From: Clostridia bacterium
GTDB taxonomy: Bacteria > Bacillota > Clostridia > Christensenellales > Borkfalkiaceae
Assembly (NCBI GenBank): GCA_017448355.1
Contig: JAFSLQ010000037.1
Span: 1-33,034 of the forward strand
Direction of reading: 5' to 3'
Length of the DNA: 33,034 bases
Shown in pieces: positions 22,216-30,092 of the stretch. How positions within the stretch are numbered: the first letter of the stretch is position 1; each line of letters opens with the position of its first letter. The position numbers and the translations under genes are program-made. A model generated the notes under the pieces. That model searched no databases. It saw nothing but the letters and a program-made list of their open reading frames with translations, and was not told the origin of the DNA.

Positions 22216-22609
22216 TTGTTTCTCCTTTGGATAAATTATTTTCTTGATTTAAATTTCTTTCTTCAACTAACGTTTCAATATAAATGTTTTTCTGTGTTAT
22301 TAAGCCTTTATTACCTGTTTTTATCGACCCAAAACTTTTTAATAACAATATGCACGACAAAAACACTATAATCCCACCAAAAATCAAAGCCAATATACGG
22401 CTATCATTTTCCATATCATTAGCGATAATACAATAAATTAATAATACCATAAATGCTAAAAGAAAAACCGAACCACAACAAGCCGTAATTTTGCTTGCTT
22501 TTTTGCTTTTTTCAATTTGTTCGTTCAGCCTTTTCACTTCGTAATGTTCTTCTGCCCAGAGTCTGTCTTCTTCGCTTACTCTCGGCTCTAACAAATACAT
22601 CTTGCTCAT
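22208..22609 (-). CDS. two-span membrane protein of an XRE-controlled operon
   Basis: This 133-residue protein has an acidic N-terminus (PRVSEEDRLWAEEHYEVKRL), two spans (about 38-62 and 70-91) and a polar C-terminus. The first span contains a CC pair (TACCGSVFL). The ATG at 22609 has AAAGGAG upstream; a GTG frame to 22657 starts inside the operator. The promoter TTGACA-17-TATAAT (22668-22640) is consensus or nearly so and carries two operator palindromes, so expression should be high only when the XRE repressor is off. Function unknown. Confidence 0.7.
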   Translation of the reverse strand: MSKMYLLEPRVSEEDRLWAEEHYEVKRLNEQIEKSKKASKITACCGSVFLLAFMVLLIYCIIANDMENDSRILALIFGGIIVFLSCILLLKSFGSIKTGNKGLITQKNIYIETLVEERNLNQENNLSKGETNE

Positions 22610-22639
22610 TTTACTTTCTCCTTTTGTGTCAATAAATAT

Positions 22640-22683
22640 ATTATATGTGTTTTGCACATAATTGTCAATGTGTATAGCACATT
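22640..22683 (-). promoter_or_regulatory. consensus promoter with two matching operator palindromes
   Basis: The promoter is TTGACA (22668-22663), 17 nt, TATAAT (22645-22640) on the minus strand. AATGTG-N5-CACATT (22667-22683) overlaps the -35, and TATGTG-N5-CACATA (22644-22660) fills the spacer. The two palindromes share ATGTG/CACAT arms and are centred 23 bp apart, about two helical turns. They are likely binding sites of the adjacent XRE protein. Confidence 0.75.
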
Positions 22684-22701
22684 TTTTGTTAAAATATCAT
22701 T

Positions 22702-22905
22702 ATGAAGTTCGGTAAATTTTTTAAAGCGGCGCGAAAACAGAGCGGTTTAACGCAAAAAGACGTCGCCGACAAACTCGGAATACACCAGTCGAACATAAGC
22801 GACTGGGAAAACGATATTTCCCGCCCCGAATATGAAAATCTTATTGAACTTGCTAAAATTTACGAAGTTAGCGTGGAAGATTTACTGAATATCGATAAAA
22901 TATAA
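22702..22905 (+). CDS. small XRE-family repressor
   Basis: This 67-residue protein is a bare Cro/C1-type helix-turn-helix: KQSGLTQKDVADKLGIHQSNISDWENDISRPEYENLIELAKIYEVSVEDLL, with only a few extra residues. The ATG is at 22702; no strong ribosome site is visible. It is divergent from the two-gene membrane operon, and the shared 90 bp contain two identical-type palindromes over the operon promoter, so repression of that operon and of itself is likely. A terminator hairpin begins at its stop codon. Confidence 0.88.
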   Translation: MKFGKFFKAARKQSGLTQKDVADKLGIHQSNISDWENDISRPEYENLIELAKIYEVSVEDLLNIDKI

Positions 22906-22939
22906 AACACGGCTCGGCAATATTTTGCCGAGCCGTGTT
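22906..22939. terminator. bidirectional terminator
   Basis: Perfect 15-bp stem AACACGGCTCGGCAA/TTGCCGAGCCGTGTT with loop TATT, between the convergent XRE and ispE genes. Confidence 0.82.
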
Positions 22940-22943
22940 AATT

Positions 22944-23786
22944 TTAAACTGTCTGTGCTTTCAAAAGTCTGTCGCCGTAAAAGATACGTAAAAAATCATA
23001 TGCACTGTCGCGTTCTTTTTTGGTTTTATAAATACAGTATACCGCCGAACCGCTGCCCGTCATTAACGCCGTTCCGTACTCGGAAAGCCGTTCCGCCGTG
23101 TCCCGTATTTCAGGCAAAATTTCGGAAGAACTAAGATATAAATCGTTTTTAAGAACTTTCAAAAAATTATCGACGTCATCATCTTGCAATAACTTTAAAG
23201 CGACAGGAGTAATTTTATCGGGTTTTTTATCGAGTTTATCGTAGCCCGTATAACTTTCGCCCGCAGAAACGCCTTTCCTTCCCACAACTATCAAGAGATA
23301 AAAAGTCCGCTTTACGCCCTGTATATATTCGACTTTTTCGCCCCTGCCTTTCATTACGGCATAGCCGCCGTTAAGCATATACGAAACGTCGCTGCCAAGA
23401 TTATTCGCTATAAATGTAACGTCTCGGTTTACGCCGAAAAATTTACTGAGACCTTTTAACACGCCCGCAATATCCGCGGAAGAACCGCCAAGCCCCGCCG
23501 CGACGGGAATATCCCTTTTTATCGTTATATCCGCGCCGCCTACGCCGAACTCTTTTTTAAACATTTCGGCGGCTAAATGCGCGTTGCTTTTTTTAGCGTT
23601 TAAGCCTATCGGAACGCCGCTGAAATTAACGGTTATCACATTTTCTTTTCGCGGTTTAATTATGACTGTATCGTATAAATTTATCGACGCAACCAGCGAC
23701 TCTATCTCGTGATATCCGTCTTTTATGCCCGAAACGTCCAGCGTCAAATTGACTTTTGCAGGTATTTTTATCTTGATTTTTCTCAT
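22944..23786 (-). CDS. ispE: 4-diphosphocytidyl-2-C-methyl-D-erythritol kinase
   Basis: This GHMP-family kinase carries out the fourth step of the MEP isoprenoid pathway, phosphorylating CDP-methylerythritol. The 280 residues match the family. Seen are the substrate-binding start IPAKVNLTLDV (8-18), GYHEIESL, the ATP loop PVAAGLGGSSAD (94-105), NLGSDVSYML with the catalytic Asp region, and the C-terminal TGSGSAVYCIY. I chose the ATG at 23786; the ribosome site is weak (AAAAAAGG). It follows the sipL-like gene by 14 nt in the veg-sipL-ispE cluster, an order related to veg-ispE neighbourhoods in other Firmicutes. Confidence 0.93.
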   Translation of the reverse strand: MRKIKIKIPAKVNLTLDVSGIKDGYHEIESLVASINLYDTVIIKPRKENVITVNFSGVPIGLNAKKSNAHLAAEMFKKEFGVGGADITIKRDIPVAAGLGGSSADIAGVLKGLSKFFGVNRDVTFIANNLGSDVSYMLNGGYAVMKGRGEKVEYIQGVKRTFYLLIVVGRKGVSAGESYTGYDKLDKKPDKITPVALKLLQDDDVDNFLKVLKNDLYLSSSEILPEIRDTAERLSEYGTALMTGSGSAVYCIYKTKKERDSAYDFLRIFYGDRLLKAQTV

Positions 23787-23800
23787 ATGTAAGCCTTTTT

Positions 23801-25300
23801 TTACTTTTGTCTGTATACTACTATTCTTTCCGTACCCGTCAGCGGGAATTGCAATTCGGAGTTGGTTTCGACGAGTTTTTCGGGGCAAACATTAAGCCTT
23901 TTAGAAAGTTCCCAAAGTCCTTCGCCCGCAAGCGGAATATATACGCTTATAGCCGCCGTCGGCGTTGCCTTTTCTGCGCCCGTTTCCACCGCGGAAATTA
24001 TCTCCGCGGAATAACTCGTTTTTTCGCACACCGTAAACACCGCTTCCGCTTCGCACTCTATTTCCGAAAGCGTTATAAGTTTTACCGCCACGGATTTAAC
24101 GGCGACCGTTAAATCGCAATCCCCCGCACTTACGTCGGTAAGCGCGATTTCAAAAGGAATTTCCGATTTACGGTTAAAAATCTGACCTTCTTCCGATAAA
24201 AACCAAGCGTTAAAGGCAAGCGTACCCGTAACGTTAAGCCCGTTGCCGCTCGGCGAATAAGACGCTATCTCCGCGCGCTCGCTTGCGACTGCGACGACCT
24301 TAGCCGTGCCTACGTCTTCAATCGTTGCCCTGCCCGAAAGTTTACAAAATTTTGCACTCGGCGCACCACTTGCCGAAAACGCTATACGGGATTTAGTAAG
24401 CGCAAGTTCGTTTTCTGTACTGAAAGCGTCGGTTGCAAAAGCATCTTCCGAAACGGCATACGCTTCGCCGCGAAGTTCTACCGATATCGCCGCGGTAAGC
24501 GTAGAAACGTTTTTCGTTTCATCGACGCTTATATCCGTTTTAAGCGATTTTACGTAAGCGCGACAAGTCGCCGAAAGTTGCGGCATTGCGTCTTCGCACT
24601 CGACTTCCGCACGGAAAGGAATAACTTTGTTTTCTCTTATTATATCCTTTTTATCTCCCGATTGCAACAATATTTCGGTCAAATAAATTTCGCCGTCCGC
24701 AATCACCGTGCCGACGCCGCATTGAACCTGCGTAAGGCACACTTCCGCCCTATGCGCAAGCACTTCCGAAACCGCAAAGCCGAGTTCGAATTCTTCTTCC
24801 GTCTGGTGAACGTACTGAACCGTTCCGCACGGTTTTACGGTGTTTACGTCCGTTAAATTACAGTACACCCCGTCGCCGCCCGTAAGTGCGGAATATTCGT
24901 TCTTTCTATACACTTCGCCTTTGACGGTAAGATATGCGGAAACCGTCATTTTCACTCCCGAAAGGTCTGTTTCTAACTTATCCGTCTCCCAAGAGAGTTT
25001 TATAAAGTCGCCTTCGGATATAACGTCCGACACGAAAGAATCTTTAATCTCCGCACCGCACTCGCATTTTTTTATTCCGTCCTGCGTGGCGTAACAAATA
25101 AAAAAAGTGGACTTGCCGACAAACTCCGCCCTTCCGCTCACCACGTCGCCGAGCGTAACCGAAACGCACACGTTGTCGTTTAACACTCTTTCCACCGAAT
25201 CAGCGGGGACATCCGTTTTGCACTCCACTTTTACCTGACAGACGACATCGCCCGCCTTTTCTTTTGCGCTTATTTTCTCGAAAACAGGTTCAATCGGCAT
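23801..25300 (-). CDS. sipL: SipL-like spore coat protein (DUF3794 plus C-terminal LysM)
   Basis: This 499-residue protein has the layout of SipL, the clostridial functional counterpart of SpoVID that binds SpoIVA and ties the coat to the forespore. Repeated beta-rich DUF3794-type segments include VCQVKVECKTDVPADSVERVL at the start and later FELGFAVSEVLAHRAEVCL and IPFRAEVECEDAMP. A C-terminal LysM-like domain (about 452-497: ISVYIPLAGEGLWELSKRL, VCPEKLVETN) follows; in SipL that domain contacts SpoIVA. No signal peptide is seen, in keeping with a mother-cell cytosolic protein. It lies between veg and ispE. Alternative: another DUF3794-LysM paralogue. Confidence 0.8.
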   Translation of the reverse strand: MPIEPVFEKISAKEKAGDVVCQVKVECKTDVPADSVERVLNDNVCVSVTLGDVVSGRAEFVGKSTFFICYATQDGIKKCECGAEIKDSFVSDVISEGDFIKLSWETDKLETDLSGVKMTVSAYLTVKGEVYRKNEYSALTGGDGVYCNLTDVNTVKPCGTVQYVHQTEEEFELGFAVSEVLAHRAEVCLTQVQCGVGTVIADGEIYLTEILLQSGDKKDIIRENKVIPFRAEVECEDAMPQLSATCRAYVKSLKTDISVDETKNVSTLTAAISVELRGEAYAVSEDAFATDAFSTENELALTKSRIAFSASGAPSAKFCKLSGRATIEDVGTAKVVAVASERAEIASYSPSGNGLNVTGTLAFNAWFLSEEGQIFNRKSEIPFEIALTDVSAGDCDLTVAVKSVAVKLITLSEIECEAEAVFTVCEKTSYSAEIISAVETGAEKATPTAAISVYIPLAGEGLWELSKRLNVCPEKLVETNSELQFPLTGTERIVVYRQK

Positions 25301-25379
25301 AACTTTCTCCTTGACAATAAATTCTGTTCAATAAAGTATATACTGACCTTGCCTTTATTATGACAAAATTATTTAAGCG

Positions 25380-25634
25380 CTAAATCTTGCCGTCTTCCGT
25401 CTCTTTCAATTTTACTTTACCGCAAAGATATTCCGAGTAAGAATAGGAAGTTTTGCCCCGATAGTCTTTATCGAACGGCTTTACCGTAAACAACGCGGGG
25501 TATACTCCCGACAACACCCCCGTAAATTTTGCGTACTTATTTCTGCCAAGATTTACGACGACTTCCACGTTTCTAAGGTTCATTTTTGCGATTATTTCTT
25601 TTACCTGTGAAATAGAAGTATTACTTTTTATCAT
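25380..25634 (-). CDS. veg: Veg family protein
   Basis: This is an 84-residue small protein of the Veg family, abundant in vegetative Bacillus cells and linked there to biofilm gene expression. The match covers the whole length: NVEVVVNLGRNKYAKFTGVLSGVYPALFTVKPF, then KTSYSYSEYLCGKVKL, corresponding to the family's KANGGRRKT...G.L..TYPSVFVI and VSYSYADVLT. Its place upstream of sipL and ispE mirrors the veg neighbourhood elsewhere in Firmicutes. It is 79 nt from sipL, with no terminator between. Confidence 0.88.
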   Translation of the reverse strand: MIKSNTSISQVKEIIAKMNLRNVEVVVNLGRNKYAKFTGVLSGVYPALFTVKPFDKDYRGKTSYSYSEYLCGKVKLKETEDGKI

Positions 25635-25678
25635 ACGCCGATTATTGCCGTAAAAAGGTTTTTTATACTTTTTAAAAA

Positions 25679-25715
25679 TTTTTCGCGGCTACGGTGTTGC
25701 CGTAGCCGCGAAAAA
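25679..25715. terminator. bidirectional terminator
   Basis: A 16-bp perfect GC-rich stem (TTTCGCGGCTACGG with CCGTAGCCGCGAAA, extended by T/A runs), loop about 5 nt, between veg and the acidic zinc-ribbon gene. Confidence 0.85.
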
Positions 25716-25730
25716 AAGTTATTCTGTTTA

Positions 25731-26234
25731 TTAATCGTTATCGTCTTCTTCGCCTTCGTCATCCTCGTCTTCTTCGTCCTCTTCAATAAAGTCCGATTCG
25801 TCGATATCGGGGATTTCAAAGTCGTCGTCCTCGTCGGGCTGTTCTATTTCTTCTTCCTCTTCTTCGTCGTCGAAAAGTTTTTCGCCCTCTTCTTCCGCGA
25901 GTTTATTAAGCGAAAGCATTTCTTCACTCTCTTCTTCCTCTTCGGGCGCGTCGTCGTCAAGGTATTCCTTCCACGAATCGTCGTCCTCAGGCTCCGGCTC
26001 AACGTCACGCTCACACTCTTTAAGGCACTCTTCGCACATCGTTTCGCCGGGCTTTACGTAATTACGGTGACAACGCGGACAAAGTTCCAAGTTCTCCGAG
26101 TCATCCTCGTCTTCGTCTACCGCAAAGACAAGTGGCGGTGCTTTTTTAAGTTCCGCTTTGCAAACGTCGCAAAACTCTTCGCCTTCTAACATATAATTCA
26201 AATCACATCTCGGACATTTTACATATTTTGGCAT
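25731..26234 (-). CDS. acidic protein with two zinc ribbons
   Basis: This 167-residue protein starts with two CxxC pairs per ribbon: C7-PR-C10 with C22-DV-C25, and C52-PR-C55 with C67-EE-C70. The remainder from about residue 75 is overwhelmingly Asp and Glu (long EEEE and DEDD tracts) with a short mixed stretch MLSLNKLAEEEGEKLF. I recognise no named family. Such layouts can bind basic proteins, RNA polymerase or act as DNA mimics, all speculative here. The first ATG at 26234 fits an AGGGAG ribosome site. It stands between spo0A and veg with terminators on both sides, so it is likely a single-gene unit. Confidence 0.7.
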   Translation of the reverse strand: MPKYVKCPRCDLNYMLEGEEFCDVCKAELKKAPPLVFAVDEDEDDSENLELCPRCHRNYVKPGETMCEECLKECERDVEPEPEDDDSWKEYLDDDAPEEEEESEEMLSLNKLAEEEGEKLFDDEEEEEEIEQPDEDDDFEIPDIDESDFIEEDEEDEDDEGEEDDND

Positions 26235-26374
26235 ATCTTAATCTCCCTTTACTCGGAAGGATTTCACTTTATTCCTTTCGGATGATAGTATTATATCTAT
26301 ATGCACCTTATTTGTAAACTGTTTTTAAATAATTTTTTAAATTTTTTTGTAAATTATCGTTTTTAAATATTTTA

Positions 26375-26410
26375 AGAGTCCCCGACAAGCGTTTGCTTGT
26401 CGGGGACTCT
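26375..26410. terminator. terminator of spo0A
   Basis: Perfect 16-bp stem AGAGTCCCCGACAAGC/GCTTGTCGGGGACTCT with loop GTTT, 30 nt past the spo0A stop. Confidence 0.85.
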
Positions 26411-26441
26411 AAGGAGATACAATATAGAATTTTACAAAATT

Positions 26442-27200
26442 CTACGCTTTTTCCAAAAGCATTTTATCGGCAATAAGCGCGATAAATTCGCCGTTCGTCG
26501 GCTTATCCGCACCAACGTATGCGCGAACGCCTAATATATTATTGATATTATCTATTCTGCCCCTGTTCCAGGCAACTTCTATCGCGTGGCGGATAGCGCG
26601 CTCAACTTTACTCGGCGTAGTTTGATACCTTTCGCCTATCATCGGATAAAGTTGCTTTGTTATATTGTTTATTATAGAAGGATTTTCCACCGCCATCATA
26701 ACGCCTTCGCGCAAAAACGAATACCCCTTTATATGCGGCGGAATACCTACGTTTATAAATATCTTGCTGACCTTTTCTTCAAGCGAAACCCTATGTAGAT
26801 TTTCACCGTGATTTTTATACCCGACGTCATTTCCCGAACAAACTTCTTTCATCCTAGCAAAAAGAATTTCAAAGTTTATAGGTTTTGCCATAAAATAATC
26901 CGCACCCGCCGCAACCGCACGGGACACAATTTCTTCACGACAAAGCGCCGACAATACCACCACTTTAATATCGTCGTTCATACTTTTAACCTTATCGATA
27001 ACGGAAATTCCGTCGTAACCTACAAGCACCAACTCGGTAATAAGAAAGTCGGGTCGCTTTTCTGCAACAGCGGCTATTGCCGATATCCCGTCGGTAGACG
27101 TCCCCAAAACCGAATAGTCCGCGCTTTCGTTAAAAGCCGCCGCAATTTCTTCACACGATTCTTTTGTATCCATCAAAATAAAGACAGATTTCTTGCTCAT
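26442..27200 (-). CDS. spo0A: sporulation master regulator Spo0A with Glu at position 56
   Basis: This 252-residue protein has a receiver domain (about 5-122) and the Spo0A DNA-binding domain (about 140-250), with HIKGYSFLREG, SKVERAIRHAIEVAWNRG and KPTNGEFIALIADKM all intact. In the receiver, the phosphoacceptor position reads PDFLITE56-LVLVGYDG where an Asp is expected. The usual acidic DD pair near the start is Met10-Asp11. Ser84 and Lys106 (MAKP) are kept. Glu56 could mimic phosphorylation or mark a receiver regulated otherwise. The DNA reads GAG, not a one-base ambiguity to a stop. RBS GAGGAGG; a 0A-box-like TTTGTCGAAAA lies about 100 bp upstream, suggesting autoregulation. Confidence 0.93.
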   Translation of the reverse strand: MSKKSVFILMDTKESCEEIAAAFNESADYSVLGTSTDGISAIAAVAEKRPDFLITELVLVGYDGISVIDKVKSMNDDIKVVVLSALCREEIVSRAVAAGADYFMAKPINFEILFARMKEVCSGNDVGYKNHGENLHRVSLEEKVSKIFINVGIPPHIKGYSFLREGVMMAVENPSIINNITKQLYPMIGERYQTTPSKVERAIRHAIEVAWNRGRIDNINNILGVRAYVGADKPTNGEFIALIADKMLLEKA

Positions 27201-27300
27201 TTTATCGCCTCCTCAAAAATTAACTACATTGTACTACATTTTTGGACAAAAATAAAGCATTTTCGAATACTTTTTTATAAAATATTTCACAAGTTGCTGA

Positions 27301-27314
27301 ATTTTCGACAAATT
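27301..27314 (-). promoter_or_regulatory. 0A-box-like site upstream of spo0A
   Basis: On the minus strand AATTTGTCGAAAAT contains TGTCGAA, the core of the Spo0A binding consensus. Partial matches occur near 27240 (TTTTGTCC) and 27355 (TGACAAA). A TACAAT hexamer lies nearer the gene, but I see no clear -35. Confidence 0.5.
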
Positions 27315-27371
27315 TTGCACATTATTTAAATAAAAAAACGCATTTTGTTATTTTTTGTCAAAAAATAGTGT

Positions 27372-27418
27372 AAACCAAAACACCTTGACGAAGTGTTTTC
27401 GTCAAGGTGTTTTGGTTT
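27372..27418. terminator. very long perfect terminator hairpin
   Basis: Twenty-one paired bases without mismatch (27372-27392 with 27398-27418) and loop GTGTT, A-rich before and T-rich after. It terminates the lipoprotein gene ending at 27440 on the minus strand. Confidence 0.85.
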
Positions 27419-27439
27419 AATTATGTGTTTTTAAGTTTT

Positions 27440-29287
27440 TTATGCGCTAAGCACTTTGCCCGCTTCCTGATAGAAATAATTAAGATTGTTGGTAACGTAG
27501 TCTGCAATCGTGCTGTAATCGCTGCCGTAACTTTCAACGAGTTTCTTTGCGGCTTCGTAGTCGGCTTTAAGCGCGTCTTTCTTCTCCTCCGTAAGATTCT
27601 CGTAATCTAAAACGGGTTCGAGTTTTTTATACGCGTCGGCAAGAAGAATTGCCCTTTCAGCATTTTCGAGTTTCTTTACGTCGGCGCTTGAAATATTATT
27701 TTTAGCGTCCTTATCAAGTGCGTCGTAAGCCGCGCGCGCAACTTTTACGCTTTCCGCAAAATATTTTCCGTTTGCGTCTTCTTCTAAATCAAGCGGGGAT
27801 TCAATCGCGTTTATCTTGGTTGAAACAACCGCCGCCCTGTCAGCCGCGGGCATAACCCCGAAAAAGTCAGCGGAAAGATAATAAATATCTTCGTCGCCGC
27901 TATCGTCCACTTCGGGATTGCCGAGTTTATTAAGATTAGCGCCGAAAACGTAAGAATTGCCTTCGCTGGAACTATCGCAGTAAAGCATAAAAGCAGAGTC
28001 CCCTATAATCGCCGTTTCGGGCTTGTACCAGGACGACGACGCCGTGCGTTCGGAAATTCTCACCGTTTTGCCGTCCGCGCGCGAAATCGCTACAATATAA
28101 CCGTCGGAATTATAGCCATAAACGTAATTTGCGTCGACAGCCAAAAGCGAACTTATAGCGTCGCTCTTTAAGATTACTTCTCTTGCTTCTTTCTCGGTAA
28201 CGGGTTCTTTTACAAGCGTAGTCTTTATAACCTTTTTAGCGTCGCTGTCGTAGAAATAAACTTCTTCAAACGATTCTACAATCATATCGTCTTTAACGTT
28301 ATCGGTGTAATCAATAAGTTTTTCGTCGTTAATCGCGGATAATTTCACCCCGTAAGTCTTAGTTGCGTTTTCGCCGCCGACAAGCGGTTTTGCAGTATAG
28401 AAAAGATATCCGCCAACGCTCGACTTTAACGCATAAGTCGTATTAGTCGCCTTGCCGTCCTTTATACAAACGGGGTCTTGTCCCGCCGTATATTTATATA
28501 TATAGTTATAAGTCGCGGTCTGTCTCGAATAAGAATCGGTCTGCGCTTCCTGCTCGGCAACGTATTCCTGCGTGTACACGGTCATCGTGTAAACGACTTG
28601 CACGTCGTCTTTAAGGAATTTATATTCGCCGAGTGAAAGATATTCGCCGTTTTCACCGTCGTTATTCTTAGCGTCGGTCTTAGCAATAACCGTGTTTTTG
28701 CCGGTTTTGGCGTTATAAGACATTATCGCGCTGTTTTCGGTATCGTAATACACGATATACACCGCACCGTCTTCGCCTTGCGCCATTCTGTAAGTCGTAG
28801 AGTGCGACGAAACGGTGAAAAGTTTAGTATTGTTTTTGCCGTCCAGAGTGGTTTTAGTAAAGGTCATTTCGGAAGACGAAACAGCGCCCGAAGAATTTTT
28901 CTCTCTGTTCGGCGTGCCGTAATACGCGTAAACCTTGTCGCCTTCTTTGAATAGGTATATACCCGCGTCGTAATCGGTAGAAACTATAAGTTCGGGGATA
29001 ACCACCTGCGGGGCTTTCGTAGCGTCCTTTTTATCCGCCGCAACGAGTGCGCCCTTAATGGGAGTACCGAAAGTGTTGTCGCTTGAACTCGAACCTATAC
29101 CGTTAATAAAGTATACGTAGTTATCGGTTTCCGCAACGAAGCCGCCGTTCGTTTCCGCAATAACGTTGCCGTAATTAGTGAAATCCGTACCCTTCCAGGC
29201 GTCGCTGCCGTTCCCGCCGCAACCGACCGCGCCCGCAATCATCGCCGCAAGCGAAACGGTCAATAAACTTTTAGTCAATTTTCTCAT
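27440..29287 (-). CDS. large surface lipoprotein with propeller-like repeats
   Basis: This 615-residue protein begins with a type II signal peptide, MRKLTKSLLTVSLAAMI...AVGC, with the lipobox Cys at about 24. The body has spaced repeats of the type NYVYFINGIG, GVYIVYYD, GYLFYTAK, EEVYFYDSDAKKVIK, NYVYGYNSDG. This suggests beta-propeller blades as in DUF5050-like proteins. The last 120 residues are helical and Ala/Lys/Asp-rich (AARAAYDALDKDAKNNI, KLENAERAILLADAYKKL), resembling FIVAR-like cell-wall protein helices. The ATG at 29287 follows GGAGAATAT; a frame to 29311 has none. The promoter is TTGCAA-17-TATAAT. The ligand is unknown. Confidence 0.75.
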   Translation of the reverse strand: MRKLTKSLLTVSLAAMIAGAVGCGGNGSDAWKGTDFTNYGNVIAETNGGFVAETDNYVYFINGIGSSSSDNTFGTPIKGALVAADKKDATKAPQVVIPELIVSTDYDAGIYLFKEGDKVYAYYGTPNREKNSSGAVSSSEMTFTKTTLDGKNNTKLFTVSSHSTTYRMAQGEDGAVYIVYYDTENSAIMSYNAKTGKNTVIAKTDAKNNDGENGEYLSLGEYKFLKDDVQVVYTMTVYTQEYVAEQEAQTDSYSRQTATYNYIYKYTAGQDPVCIKDGKATNTTYALKSSVGGYLFYTAKPLVGGENATKTYGVKLSAINDEKLIDYTDNVKDDMIVESFEEVYFYDSDAKKVIKTTLVKEPVTEKEAREVILKSDAISSLLAVDANYVYGYNSDGYIVAISRADGKTVRISERTASSSWYKPETAIIGDSAFMLYCDSSSEGNSYVFGANLNKLGNPEVDDSGDEDIYYLSADFFGVMPAADRAAVVSTKINAIESPLDLEEDANGKYFAESVKVARAAYDALDKDAKNNISSADVKKLENAERAILLADAYKKLEPVLDYENLTEEKKDALKADYEAAKKLVESYGSDYSTIADYVTNNLNYFYQEAGKVLSA

Positions 29288-29377
29288 ATATTCTCCGTGT
29301 TCGGTCAACATTTTTAGGTGTGCCGAATATAAATAACTGTACGAGCGTATTTTAGTCCTAAAAAATCTCGTGTAACA

Positions 29378-29406
29378 ATTATACTCTAATCGACTTATTT
29401 TTGCAA
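29378..29406 (-). promoter_or_regulatory. promoter of the lipoprotein gene
   Basis: TTGCAA (29406-29401), a 17-nt spacer and TATAAT (29383-29378) on the minus strand, giving a leader of about 85 nt. TTGCAA is self-complementary and could also serve as a -35 for the divergent small gene at 29455, though no good -10 is seen there. Confidence 0.65.
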
Positions 29407-29454
29407 TAATTTTTAAGGTTTTTTATTTGTTTTTTATGTTTCGGGGAAAGATAA

Positions 29455-29697
29455 ATGGATAAATTCGGCATTTTTAACCTTTTAAGTTCGCTATTTAACG
29501 GAAATAATACTAATTCCGACAATAAAATACAAGAAGATTTAGTGGACAATAAGGCTATTTTCGACAACGGGGCGGAAACCAAGTCGGCAAAAATACGCGC
29601 AAACCTTCCGCCGCTACAAAACTCTATGCTTTTAACGATGAAAACTCACGACGAGTTTATAAAACGGGTTAAAGCCAGACAATCGAAACAGCAATAA
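29455..29697 (+). CDS. small protein of unknown function
   Basis: This is an 80-residue soluble protein. A short hydrophobic start (FGIFNLLSSLFNG) leads to an Asn/Asp-rich linker and then a denser C-terminal part, LPPLQNSMLLTMKTHDEFIKRVKARQ. The PPLQ..ML..M..HD.F..RV pattern looks conserved rather than random, but I know no family name. GGGGAAAG sits 6 nt before the ATG. It is divergent from the lipoprotein gene, and a hairpin at 29710-29741 ends it. Confidence 0.6.
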   Translation: MDKFGIFNLLSSLFNGNNTNSDNKIQEDLVDNKAIFDNGAETKSAKIRANLPPLQNSMLLTMKTHDEFIKRVKARQSKQQ

Positions 29698-29709
29698 ACC
29701 ACTTATTTT

Positions 29710-29741
29710 ACGTGCGAGCGAAAAATTTTTCGCCCGCACGT
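29710..29741 (+). terminator. terminator-like palindrome
   Basis: ACGTGCG and GCGAAAAA pair with TTTTTCGC and CGCACGT around one A/C mismatch; the real loop would open at the central A-T pairs. Confidence 0.65.
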
Positions 29742-29784
29742 ATAAGAAAAATCGAACTTCACATAATAATTGTCGGAGGAAGAT

Positions 29785-30000
29785 ATGAAGTTTACTACGA
29801 TTATTGCTTTCAGTCTGGTTATTATCGGCGCGATAATCTGGGGACTTATCGGAATTTTCAACATCAATCTCGTATCGATGATATTCGGCGCGGGTGATGC
29901 GGCGGTAGTTTCCAGAATAATTTATTCGCTCGTCGGCGTATCGGCTTTATGGCTTTTACTCGTCTGGGCGATTTATCACCCGTTTAAGGTAATAGACTAA
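29785..30000 (+). CDS. DUF378 family small membrane protein
   Basis: This 71-residue protein has two membrane spans (about 5-27 and 43-63). The family pattern IIGAIIWGLIGIFNINLVSMIFG is followed by SRIIYSLVGVSALWLL. DUF378 proteins are widespread, of unknown function, and typically this length. The ATG at 29785 has GGAGGAAG directly upstream; a GTG frame starting at 29770 is less likely. It is a single gene followed by a strong hairpin. Confidence 0.88.
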   Translation: MKFTTIIAFSLVIIGAIIWGLIGIFNINLVSMIFGAGDAAVVSRIIYSLVGVSALWLLLVWAIYHPFKVID

Positions 30001-30033
30001 GCACAAGAAACTGTGTTTCTTATCCAAAAAAAG

Positions 30034-30064
30034 CGTGCGGGAAACGATTTTCGTTTCCCGCACG
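30034..30064. terminator. bidirectional terminator
   Basis: Perfect 14-bp stem CGTGCGGGAAACGA/TCGTTTCCCGCACG, extended by AAGC/GCTT with a small bulge, between the DUF378 gene and queT. Confidence 0.82.
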
Positions 30065-30092
30065 ACGCTTTTAAAAACATTATTATATATAT

